Of a stretch of 64,000 nt of DNA, positions 48,284-58,805 are shown piece by piece. Position 1 is the first letter of the stretch, and every line of letters starts with the position of its first letter. A program made the translations under genes and the position numbers. The stretch is from Gnetum montanum. Lineage: Eukaryota > Streptophyta > Gnetopsida > Gnetales > Gnetaceae. Under the pieces are notes generated by a model that made no database searches, was not told the DNA's origin, and saw only the letters and a program-made list of their open reading frames with translations. The stretch lies in assembly GCA_015680685.1 (NCBI GenBank), contig MNCI01037709.1, positions 266,028 through 330,027 on the forward strand. The letters run 5' to 3'.

Positions 48284-50007
48284 TTGACAGCTGATCAAGA
48301 GAGCATCCCACCAACATGCATGGAACAAACTAGGGGAACAACTCATGCCCACAACGAAGGCATAGGTACATTAGAGTATGACCGTCACCGACTTCCAACC
48401 CTTAACCTGAGAACATCAATCGTGAGAAGTTGGACACTTCTAAAAAATTCAAATAGACGTTCATTATTTTAGAGCTCTTTCTTTCCATTCAGTCATGGGG
48501 GAGATGGCCGCCTATTATGATCATTTGGGGCCCTCAGTTCTTTTAAGTTTTTATTTTACACATTTTTGTTTTACAAATTTCTTTAACTTTTCTTGTTTTT
48601 GTTTTATAACATTGTTCATACTTTTTCTTTTATTTGTCTGTGAGTGTGTGTGTTATCCATTTTGTTAATTTTTCCACCCAATAAGTGCTCCAAAGATGGT
48701 ATGAACCATACTCCATTGATTGCTAATGTTTGGTTTTTACCTTTAAGTTATGATGTCAATACTAAGGTATGGTTCTTCTGATATGGCAGGCAATGAGTCC
48801 ACTTCATCCATACATCCACAAATTTCTATGGTCTCTCTCAGCTTGGAAATGTACAGTCCCTTTTGAAATAAGAACTATAACGAATCGATGATTGGGCATT
48901 TCTCAAACTAAGGAAGGGCTCAAGGATTGAAAAGGGTATGACTTCAAGGGAACTTGGTGCATTTTTGTTGGCCATTCTCTTGAGTGCTTGGATGTTTTCT
49001 TCTTGAGTTTTCCTTCCCATTTCGACATTGCTCCATTATAGGGAAGCTAAGCTAATAAAAATAACAAAGTCTTTGCATGGTGTGGTTCTCACGCATAAAC
49101 ACATAAAATACAAAAAAAGAGAGGAGTGAGAATTCAAAGCACATCCCTTAGACAAAATAATCATTTGGGCTACAAGCATTGGTTATGGAACTAAAATAAA
49201 CATGTTCCCTCTAACTAAGGCCCTTCTTGCTTCCTATTCTCTCGTCATTCATTTCATCGGAATGGTGGTTGCTCTTTGGGGGATGCATTCTTGTTACTTC
49301 AAGAGGATGGGTCGGTCGAATGTATTAATGCAAAGTCACTGGATGCGGTTTGTTGAGGCCAAACTTAGAATGGGATCTGCTAAGTCACATTAACCATGAA
49401 ATACACAAGGGGTTGTACACCACCTTGTTCTTGGGATTCCATTCCATTCTCTTCTCTCCATCCTTCTCTCCATTGTTCACCTCATTTCTGGTTGTATCAG
49501 TAGTCCATATTTTGGGTGATGCATCATTTTCGTTTTGGTAAATTCTTGTGGTTAAGACTTTAACTCTTGTTTCCAAATGACATTCCTAGAGCCTATAGAC
49601 TCTTCGAATGTGTGTTTGTCAAGGCATTAAGGGCATGAGCCTGCTTTGGAGAGGATCCATTGTTATTCCTATTTGGTACATTCCCTTAACATTTTTTGCA
49701 ATCAACTTTATATGTTCATTTCCATCTTGACATACATTTCATCGACGTTACAGTTATCTCTTTTTCTCCATATTTCTTGTTCTTTTTCTTTCTCCATTCT
49801 ATCACTACTGGAGGTTCGCTCTTAGTAATGGGGGTCCAGATCCAATTTTTTCAATTTTCTCCTAACCCATACACCTTTGATAGTCACCATGAATATATCT
49901 CCAGACCCGTATCAGCCATACCATAACTCAACCAATGGACCTTTCACCAAAGCAAGGTATCCACTACATTGTGATTCATTTACCCTTGCTAATATAAAGA
50001 TTGTGTT
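48284..50007 (+). other. Noncoding 3' interior of the complete element
   Basis: No supported gene. It matches the other copy in patches (for example cgacattgctccattatagg at about 49022). Short frames here differ between copies and are not conserved. Confidence 0.55.
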
Positions 50008-50244
50008 GTGTGTGTAGATGGTAATCATATAACAACGGATTGGATTTCGGGGGAACACTTGGAATGGATCGGTGCTAAAGCAGCTATGCAAGGAACGAGA
50101 TGGATGGCACGCTTATGGATGGACAACAAAAGGCGCAATCTTGGCATTGGTAGCAGCAAAACTTCTTTCTCTTTCTCTCTCTTTCCTAGCTACCAAATAA
50201 GGCCTGATGTCAAATGTATAAAGTGTTCACTCTTGTTGTCATGA
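50008..50244 (+). CDS. Conserved small 3' reading frame of the gag-pro element, copy 2
   Basis: Starts MCVDGNHITTDW and carries MQGTRWMARLWMDNKRRNLG, then a Ser/Phe-rich tail with a tct-repeat. The equivalent frame in the minus-strand element (2716-2950) is also open and shares the same motif order. The flanking noncoding DNA has drifted more. Family unknown. Confidence 0.3.
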   Translation: MCVDGNHITTDWISGEHLEWIGAKAAMQGTRWMARLWMDNKRRNLGIGSSKTSFSFSLFPSYQIRPDVKCIKCSLLLS

Positions 50245-50388
50245 ACACTAGTTTTTTCATGTTCTGTAATGATGATCCGTTCACATGTCATCCCATTCAC
50301 CATTAGTTCCATTCAAGTTAATAATCCCATACCTTCCCAATATTTTGTAAGGAACTCGAGGACAAATTTTTATTTTGTCATGGGGGTA

Positions 50389-51251
50389 TGATGGGAGGTG
50401 ATATCGCATGGGCTGCGATATCACGTCCTCATTGTGATATCGCGTACACGATGTATCGTACGCGATATCACGTCTTTACCACAATATCGCGTATGCGATA
50501 TCACAGTCTGCCACCATTTCTATAAATAAGAAGTGGCTCTCCCTTGTTTTGCTATTTAGATCTAGACCCTTAGCGAAACTTTGGTAGTTTTACCTCTCCA
50601 GAGATAGAATAATTTCCATGTGCCTGTAGTAGGAGCTCCAAAGTGAATGAATCTTTATTTGAGCAAATATTGTACCTGAGCACAAGTTTGTGTATGGAAA
50701 TAAAGACGAACTTCTTGGATAAACCTTGCAGTACATGGAATAGGCTAAATAGGATTTTAATTATTATTATTTATTGTTCATCATTTAAATGCTTTATTAG
50801 TCAATTAAATCTCTCTCAACCCTCAACACTCCTAAGTGCATTTAGTACGACCACTTCGAGCACGTGCGTTACGCTTGGTAATCCCAACAACGAATAGCGT
50901 TTGGTATTCCTAGAAGGTTGCATTGGCTCAGGGTGTGAATGGCAAGTGGGAACAAATACTGATGCTAGGTTAATTAAGGCGTAGTTAGTAGTTAAAGTTA
51001 GTTACTTAGTTTCTTCACCCTTTACCTCATTAGCATAGGCGATAAAACATAAAAGATATAAAAATCACATACCTCAGACTTACTTAACCATACAACCGTG
51101 ACAAATACAAGTAAGTCTGGGAAGACAATGAACGATTAACCTTAAGTGTTCCATAAGGCATGTAGGTACTTAGTCTGCGGAGTTCGACCGGATCACGTGT
51201 GTAACGCTCGTATTCGTATGGTTGAGTGTAGGGGTACCTCGCCACTCATCA
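50389..51251 (+). repeat. 3' LTR of the complete element
   Basis: 863 bases, TGATGGGA...CTCATCA. Longer than the 5' LTR because its U3 palindrome array has an additional unit (tcacgtctttaccacaatat region). TATA box at 50521-50528. Confidence 0.9.
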
Positions 51252-52160
51252 GTTGTAATGCTTTCAAATGTTTATGTAAAAGACTTATCTAGAAAAAAAT
51301 AACAATATCCAATGATAGTGGTGTTTTCATTAATTCTAACATTCCAGAAACAAAAAAATTACAAGGATGGTAAGTACTTTTATTTTGAAAATAATATAGT
51401 TAATTATTGAAATTTACTAAACTTATTTTCTTTGATAAGTATACAAGTATAAATAAATCAAAAAAGACATTGATATCTTCATATCCATCAGCTAGAGAGA
51501 AAAAAAAAAAACAACAAGCCACATTACGTGAATTGACTCAAATTATTCATATTAGTAATGTATGTTGAGTGATAGAGAAATAAAAACTTCCTTTTTTCAA
51601 AACTTATATAATAAAGATAATTGAATGATTTTTTATAGGTCAATTTTATTATAGTTGCCTATATAATTAGCATATCAACCACAAAAAATTTGTGGTATAC
51701 AACTTCTCTAAGATGTAGACATCATGTTAAGGCTTCAGATCCAGGAAGTTCATGAAACATGTATCTTTTCCTTGTAAAAGTGGGGATGATACTACACAAA
51801 CGTTTATGACAATATATAATGAGGAGGTCAAAATATTATTGGGACATGAAAGCCATGAAATAAAATTAAAACATGTACATGTGTTAATTGTTTAAGACAA
51901 TTTAAATACAAATGATATATTCAAGTTATGCATTTTTTGTAGAAAAATGACCTTAAAAGCTTTCAAGAAATACTTGATAATGTTGCTTGTTGGCTATTTG
52001 AGTTCAAAATTTATGTCACTACATCAGAGTTTAAAGAAGTAGAATAACAACAATACAATGTCCGTTGGATAAGGGAATTCCATCCAACAAAGGATATCTT
52101 TAAACAATTTTCCAACATTCAAAATATAAGATTTGAATTAAAAATATCATCATCTAAATA
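51252..52160 (+). pseudogene. Helitron RPA-like gene, 3' part
   Basis: After the repeated GTTGT the frame resumes: NAFKCLCKRLI, then ISNDSGVFINSNIPETKKLQ (the RPA S-x-x-S-x-I-x-I-N-P-x-I-PEA block). Further on, RCRHHVKASDPGSS and FMTIYNEEVKILLGHESHE (about 51690-51860) match the zinc-containing C-terminal domain of RPA large subunits. Interrupted by stops, a probable intron near 51560-51640 and frameshifts. Confidence 0.7.
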
Positions 52161-53070
52161 ATAAAGTAAGGTTTCTATTGATTTGATTTTATGAAATTTT
52201 ATACATTTTTCTATACAATTTTTCAACTAATGTACTACTAACACATATCTTTTTATTTGTAGATAAATTCTTCTACTTGCTATAGGCTCATTTGAAAGCT
52301 ACATTATATTAATTGAGATTTTGTCAAAGTAAGCATTGTGTAGTTATATTATGTGACATTTATAAATGTCATTGAACTATTTTGTTATTAGACTTTAGAT
52401 TTAGGAAATATATAATTTTGAAAATTGCTACTATCTCATTTAATAAATGAAAATTTCAATACCATTTACTATTATTACATTTAGTAATGAAATGTTGTGT
52501 TTATCAACCAATGCATATTTACAATTAAAGTTGCCACATAAGGCTATAGTTTTAATGAACACAAATCAAATTGTTACTTCTTTTTTCAAATATTGATAAG
52601 TAGAGTCAATAAATAGCTAACAAAACCAAACATATAACAACAAAACAATTCATAGTAATTATGCTAATTTTATGGTCTATACTTACAAAAATTTTTAGTG
52701 AATTTTTTATGCTAAGGTTGAAGTGATGTTTAAAACTTAAAATAAATTTATATTCTAAAAAGTGATTAAATTTGAAAAAAAAAACTTTCCAATCAAGCAT
52801 AAAGGCCTTAATTCCTCTACTTTTGCTTTTATGTTTATCATCCACTTAAAACAAAGACAATTAAGCATAACATAAATGAAAAGCAAGGGTTGTGATATAA
52901 CATAGATGAGTAACAAGTTTACACATAAACATGGTATAAAATAAATGGGTTTCTTTTCATAGGATGGAAAAGAGAGAAATGGTTGGAGAAAGAGAATTTA
53001 TAAGATACCATTCAATATTAAACTTTCAAACTTATAACACATTATAAATAAAACTAATAGACCATANCTT
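52161..53070. other. AT-rich region with single N at 53067
   Basis: No gene recognised; possibly Helitron 3' DNA. The N at 53067 is a likely gap placeholder. Confidence 0.35.
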
Positions 53071-53076
53071 CCATAA

Positions 53077-54306
53077 CTAAGTATGATCTTGAAACCCAGC
53101 TTTTTGATTTTTATCAAAAGCTTGAAACCCTACATTTTTAAATAAAAAAATCCTCATAATATGTTGATCATTACCATCATCAAGTATAGTATCTTTAGCA
53201 TCATACAAAGATTCTTTTTTGCTTTCATACACATTTGACAAATGTTGAATTTCATCATGGCTATAAAAATAATATCTTTGATCAACTTTTCTAGCCAATA
53301 AGCCATATCTTGTAATAAACCATCCACAACAATATTGCCATAATGTTTGGAACATAATTTTAGAAAAGAGTCATCATTTTCTAATTTTAATGATTGAGGA
53401 TAAACACTATATCTTTGAGCATTTACATAATCTGAATTCAAACTTTTTTCCCTTTTCAATGGTAAGCGATATTTTTGCATAATTTAAAAGCATCATGCTT
53501 GTTAAAACTACAAAAATTATGTACAAACATGTGCTTTTTATAACATTTCATTTCATATTTTTTAACCTAAAGAATACGTTGTGCATCTACACAAGTAGGT
53601 TGAATGCTATTACTTCCATGTATTATTTTTCTTGAGGTCTCATTTGACAATAGTTCTAAACAAAGATAACATATGATTGTATAGCGTAAACATCCATACA
53701 TATAAAATAAACATAATGTACATCTAGTATAGCATTTTTACCATCATATAAAGATTCTTGATTCTTTTTATATGCATTTGGCAAATGTTGATTTTCATCA
53801 TGGCTATAAAAATAATGAGTTTGATCAACATTTTTATTTGATAAGTCATACTCTATATGACTATTCGATGTAGCACTAGAAAAAAATTTGCCATGATATC
53901 TTAAATAAGATTTCTTTAAAGAGTCATCATTTCCTAATGTAACTTGTTCACGATAAATATTATTTCTATCAACATTTGTAGAATTAGAATGCAAATTCTT
54001 TTTTTCCTTCAATGATAAGTGACATTTCTGCACAATTTCAAACCATTATATTCATTATAACCATAGAACTTACATACAAATATGTGCTTTTTATCACACT
54101 TTTTATAGTATTTTTACCTAAAGATTATGTTGTGCATCTACATAAGTAGGCCGAGTACTATCACTTTCATGTATTATTTCTTTTGAAGTCTGACCTAATA
54201 ATAACCTAAAATAAAGAAAAATTATTACTTGATTAAAAAAAAAACTATATGTATAAAATAAACAAAACATATTACCATCTATTCGAAGCATTTGCTCACT
54301 TGTCAT
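53077..54306 (-). pseudogene. Two tandem copies of an unidentified Cys-containing coding unit
   Basis: On the minus strand, unit 2 (54200-53740) and unit 1 (53650-53170) each contain, in order, three blocks. The first is an (I/E)IIH(G/E)S(N/D)S segment ending in VDAQ. The second is a KKH(M/I)FV...C/L...KLC(K/R)N(I/V)(A/T)YH block with spaced Cys and His. The third is an exon-like frame ending in YFYSHDE(I/N)QHL and ESLYD. Unit spacing is about 545 bases. Frames change between blocks and stops occur, so introns or decay separate them. I do not recognise the protein. It lies between the Helitron RPA-like gene and an LTR, so it could be a Helitron-carried gene or a host fragment. Confidence 0.45.
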
Positions 54307-54550
54307 AAACCTCTATTGAATTTCACTAGGAATTATTTTTGAATCTTTGATATTAACTTTCTATTGCTTTTTCTCTAGAATTTTTCCTTATTTTTCATCA
54401 CTTTATTTCCACCGCAAAAAAAATATTTCAAATAAATTTTTATTTGTTTATAGGTTGCCACATAGTTTTTAAAAAGATAATGACATGCTCCAAGCATAAT
54501 TTATTTTTTTATAATATCTTTATCTTTAGCAATAGACATCAGTAAGCAAT
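54307..54550. other. AT-rich spacer
   Basis: A minus frame with scattered Lys/Arg-rich words (KIRKNSREKAIES) suggests more of the neighbouring decayed gene, but nothing firm can be said. Confidence 0.25.
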
Positions 54551-55444
54551 TGATGAGTGGTGAGTACCCCTATGCTCAACCATATGAATCACTAAGCATT
54601 CACGTGCGATTTGGTCAAATTCTGTGGACTCTATGTCTTTCGGTACACTAGCCTCTAGGAAATGAAATTGCCTTAACAGTCATTCATTATCTTCCCAATT
54701 ACACTTGGTATGTACAAAGGTATGGTTAAGTGTAATTGAGGCATATGATTTTTGTTATTTTATATTTTATGTTTCTAGTGGTTTAAAATAGAGAAATGAA
54801 GTAATTTAATAGCTAATTTAATCTAACTAATTAATTAGGCTCTAAATAATCTTAACATAAGTATTTGGTCCCACTTTTTGTACATATCCTGAACGCATAC
54901 AACACTACTGGGCTACCAAGTGTTAAGCACTGTTGGGATTAGCAAGTGCTATATGTTATGCTCGAAGCTTATGTGTTTAATTTATTTAGCTTAAGTACTT
55001 AATTAATCAATTGAAGTCTAGTTTAGCTTAATTAATTACATAATTAATGAAAACAATAAATGCAGAAATAAATTATTAATCTATTCCAAGTGTTGCAAGG
55101 TTTGATCAAAAGGCTCATCTTTATTGTTGTTTACACAAGTGTGCTCAAGTACATTAGTGTTCGAATAAAGATTTGTACACTTTTTGACTCCTACTATAGG
55201 CACTCAAAGAAATATTCTAACTCTCAAATAACAAAACTACAAGAGCTCTGCTATAACTTTGACTTGAACTCCTATAAACACAATTGGTGAGCACATATTT
55301 ATAGACTTTATTGTAGACCAATGTTGACGAGGTCCTATAAATGCAGTAAATGCTACGTCGATGTGACCTTGTCGAGAGGGCAACACCATGTAGATGGGGT
55401 CGTGTCAACGAGGGCCCATTGACACCACACTTTGACACTCATCA
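54551..55444 (-). mobile_element. Minus-strand LTR, diverged subfamily
   Basis: Runs from tgatgagtgg (54551) to actcatca (55444). It shares the R/U5 blocks with the other LTRs, but on the minus strand its U3 carries a gtcgacg/cctcgtcaac-rich promoter region in place of the GATATC array. To its right lies the family 3' internal sequence (cccccacaactgaatgaaaa), so this was a 3' LTR. Confidence 0.7.
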
Positions 55445-55732
55445 TACCCCCACAACTGAATGAAAATGCATCCTTGAGTTCCTTTACAAAATTAGGAAGG
55501 TATGAGATTCTTGACTAATTCTTGACATAAGAAACTGACATAAGAAAATTGAGTGCTTGAGTGTACAAATCAACACATTACAAAAATTGTGCTGTTCATG
55601 ACACAAAATTGAACACCATGACATGGTTACTCAAAACTAGATAACACATCCTCTAAGGGCATAAAGGTGGTTGAGAAGATCAAACTATTCCATGTGGTGG
55701 AGGCTCTTAAGGTTTTGAAGGACCTTTTCTAG
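55445..55732 (-). other. Short internal remnant of the minus-strand element
   Basis: About 290 bases matching the sequence beside the 3' LTR at 2528-2710 (for example gagttcctttacaaaat). Noncoding, ending abruptly at a plus-strand LTR. Confidence 0.5.
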
Positions 55733-56121
55733 TGATGAATCACGATATCGTGTATGCGATATCATAGCCACCATGCTATATCACATACGCGATATCGCAT
55801 CCTGCCTCATCTTCTATAAATAAGAGGTGTCGCCCTTGGTTCGATATAGTTAGAATTAGACCCTTAGCCATATTCTTGCAGTTTAGTCATTCTAGAGTTA
55901 GAATTATTTCTGTGTGCCCGCAGTAAGAGTCATAGAGTGAACGGATCTTTATTTGAGCAATTTGTACTTGAGCACAATTTTGTGTACCGTAATAAAGATG
56001 AAATTTATGATAAACCTTGTAGCATACAGATTAAGCTAATTAGTAATTAATGATTATTTAACGCTTTCCTAGTTAATTAATATCTCTCTCAACCTTAAAC
56101 CCCCTTAGTTAAATACGCTCA
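55733..56121 (+). mobile_element. Truncated plus-strand LTR
   Basis: Begins tgatgaat with a GATATC palindrome array, a TATA box at 55815-55822 and an aataaagatgaaat signal. Homology to the family stops near 56121 after aaatacgctca, so the U5 end is missing. Confidence 0.7.
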
Positions 56122-57700
56122 TAGTAGATATTCATTCTTTTGGGAAGGTTCTCTGTAGTAGATCTTTGATAAGTGTATTTGCCTTTGAGAAGCTCAAGTT
56201 TAGCATTTGCCATCGCAAGATTTTGCTTAGATTCCTTGTGATTCTTGAACTCAACCTTGTATAATAAGTAAGGGCTAGCCATCTACTTTTCCAGTTCTAA
56301 CTATGACCATTTGATAGTCAACCTAGCTAGGGTCACGTATTAAAGATTGGCTAGCTCCATGTATTCCATCATTTCCTCTATTTGCAACTTCTTTAGGCAA
56401 GTTTCTACTTTATTGTATTAATCAATCCTATCAATGATGGACTGCCATAATTCACATCCTTGTTGGAGTTGCTGGAAGGTCTTATTCAGCTTTGCCTTTA
56501 CCACTTGAATATGTTTCTTACTTACTTATTTTCATAGGTCAACCTAGTCTTTGTAGTGATGCTTGATTGTCTCAAATTGAAGAGCCTTTGATTTCCAGGC
56601 GACTACCTCTATTGTATTTTTTTGGTGAAGGGAACAAATGTCCTCCATAGAAAGGTTTCTATTATCAGTTTTTAATCTTCTTAGCTATGTATTTTGTCTA
56701 GCTAGTTGCTCCTGCTATTGATGGATAAAATTGGTTAACTATTTTTATGCGCATCAATGTTTCACAGGTGATGATTTTCTATAGTCAGTTGCAGATTCTC
56801 TTAGTGTGTCAAATCCAAGGCCTTCTAAATCTTGTGCTAGGTGGCCTCTGGCAAGAATTAGTAGAACACTGTCATCTCCATTGCACCCTCAACCCCTTTC
56901 AACCTGGTGTGAAGTTGTTCAAGAGCTTGATCTCTTGTCAATGCTAGGTTTTGAAATGTAGGGTTAGCAATCTAGGCAATTGTTCACTCTACTCCTTGAT
57001 TATTTCAAGCTTCGCTTTCAAAATAATGTTCTTACCCCTTACCTTTAGTAGCTTTGATTGGGTTGGAGTGATACTATCCGAAACATCAAAGACATTTGGA
57101 AGCAGTTTCTTGATTTCCACTAGTTGATCTAGTAGCGCTTATGGTCCCTATGGATGTCTACACATATTTAAATGTAGTGATGTCTAGTACAAATGTCACA
57201 AGTGCATTAAGTATTTTGGAAATCCTTTCAACAATAATCTTTGCTGCTATTTTTTTCCCTTGGTGCTATATCCCCAGCACTGTTGCCCTCTCACCTTTGT
57301 CGAAGCACATCAAGAAGGTCATAGTGTTCCCAGAAATCTCTGGGAGTGGCTGCTGTTCTGAGAGAGATGTCATTACCTCTTTGGCATTAGGATTTGACCT
57401 TGTGGATAACTACGTTCATTGGGTAGAGAAAATGGATCCACCACCTCCCATCAGGTTGACTATTCAGGAAACCTTATTCAGGTGACTCATCACTAGTTGG
57501 TACATAGGTGGGTCTCCACCACTTGTGCTTGCTTGTTGCTTTTTCTCACTCAAGAGCCATTCTCAGTACTCATGCAACCATTGGGATGTTGTAGTGATGT
57601 TCGACATAGTGTTTTGAGTGGTAGGTGGAGGTGGTGGATGCTGCTCCTCTTCTTGAATGGTCGTTGCAGACATTTTATCCTTCATCATCTATGCCCAATT
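56122..57700 (-). pseudogene. Decayed retroelement-like ORF on the minus strand
   Basis: Reading down from 57675: MSATTIQEEEQHPPPPPTT, SQWLHEY-stop-EWLLSEKK, STSGGDPPMYQLV, GNTMTFLMCFDKG and further, in one frame with stops that are mostly explained by TGG-to-TGA/TAG. Downstream (toward 56130) the remnant is rich in Gln, Leu and Glu, as in a coiled coil. It has the look of an extra ORF in a large Ty3/gypsy element, but I cannot name the family. Confidence 0.35.
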
Positions 57701-57829
57701 AGTGGTTGGAGTGTTTTAGATAACATTAATCATATAGAAGACTATTTAAAACACCATTGATTTTAGGCTTCAACATTGCAACTGTAAATTTGTCTATGTG
57801 TCAAAAATTGGCAAGTTGTTCTAAGTGTT

Positions 57830-58797
57830 GGTGTTATGCTCCCAAGCGTAGCTAGCGTACCCTGTATCACATACCCTATTTTGCAAAATTCTCTAAGTGT
57901 CAACAATAGTTGCACAAAATGTTTTCTAAGTCTTATGCTATGCTCTCATTCTAGCAAACACTTCCATGTTTAGTTTGTTCAAGTTCCAAGCTAGAAATTA
58001 TCAGGATGGTTTGGCATAGAAGAAAATGTTTAACAAATTCTCTAACTCTTGGGTTTGCTACTGTTACTACACTCTAGAGCATAGCCAATGTAGCACACCT
58101 TGCAGTGGCCACTTTGCCCAGGTATGAAGTGAGAAGCTGTCAAGCTAGCTTAGAGTGGAGGAACAATTTAGCAGATTTTCTAACTTGAGGCTACCCCTCT
58201 TGCTACACTTTAGAGTGTAGCTAGCATAGTGTGGAAGAAGACCAAATTTAGGCCAAATTTTTCTAAGTATCCTTGCTACGCTCTATTATGCTCTAGAGCG
58301 TAGTAAGCGTAGCTAGTGCTAGACATCAAATTTTGCAAAATTTGTCCAAGTGTTGGGCTGCGCTCTAGAGTGTAGCCAGCATAGCACTGTAGAGAAGGCT
58401 TTGATAGCCTCCAAAGCTTAGCATCAACCTTTACCTCGGATCCAACATTCCTTTAGTAAGCAAGATCAGCAATTTGCATCTCTTTTTCCTTCCTATTTGC
58501 CCCTAAGTTGTACCTATGCTTGATCCTAGTCAAAAGAGGGCAAGACGTAGTGCTTAGAGTGTAGCCTCTAAGTTGCACTATTTTTTGGTACTATTTGCAG
58601 GTACATTACAATCATTCAAACATTGGCATATGCAGTCTTGGCAATGTAGTCATAGTTCAGCGGTGTCTGGGGGCCTATTGCAGTGCACTAGAGCATAGCA
58701 CCTGCTACTCCTGTGGGAGCGTAGTTAGGTCTAGCATAGCCCCATCTACCCTCATGCCACGTGGTGCCTGGTCCACATTTCATGATAACCCTAGCTC
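57830..58797 (+). repeat. Repeated gctctagagcgtagc-type motif upstream of a TATA box
   Basis: At least seven variants of gct(a/g)cgctctagag(c/t)gtag with a following (c/t)agc(a/g)tagc occur between 57836 and 58740 (for example 58068, 58208, 58275, 58358, 58680). They precede TATAAATA at 58798. Probably the U3 of the LTR of the element that encodes the gag below; LTR limits were not found. Confidence 0.5.
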
Positions 58798-58805
58798 TAT
58801 AAATA
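58798..58805 (+). promoter_or_regulatory. TATA box of the downstream retroelement
   Basis: TATAAATA in a ctagctctataaatacccct context, with the same look as retroelement TATA boxes elsewhere in the window. It lies about 1.5 kb before the gag start. Confidence 0.5.

Larger units (their letters stand above)
44202..51251 (+). mobile_element. Complete non-autonomous gag-pro LTR element with GTTGT target duplication
   Basis: 5' LTR 44202-45015, primer site 45017-45034, decayed gag-protease 45146-48283, about 1.7 kb of mostly noncoding sequence, a small conserved frame at 50008-50244, the purine side gtcatgggggta, and 3' LTR 50389-51251. The pentamer GTTGT lies at 44197-44201 and again at 51252-51256, a perfect target-site duplication. 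Removing the element and one GTTGT rejoins the RPA-like frame. No reverse transcriptase, RNase H or integrase is present. The two LTRs differ at several percent of positions, mostly transitions, and by an extra palindromic block in the 3' copy, so it is an old insertion. Confidence 0.88.
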
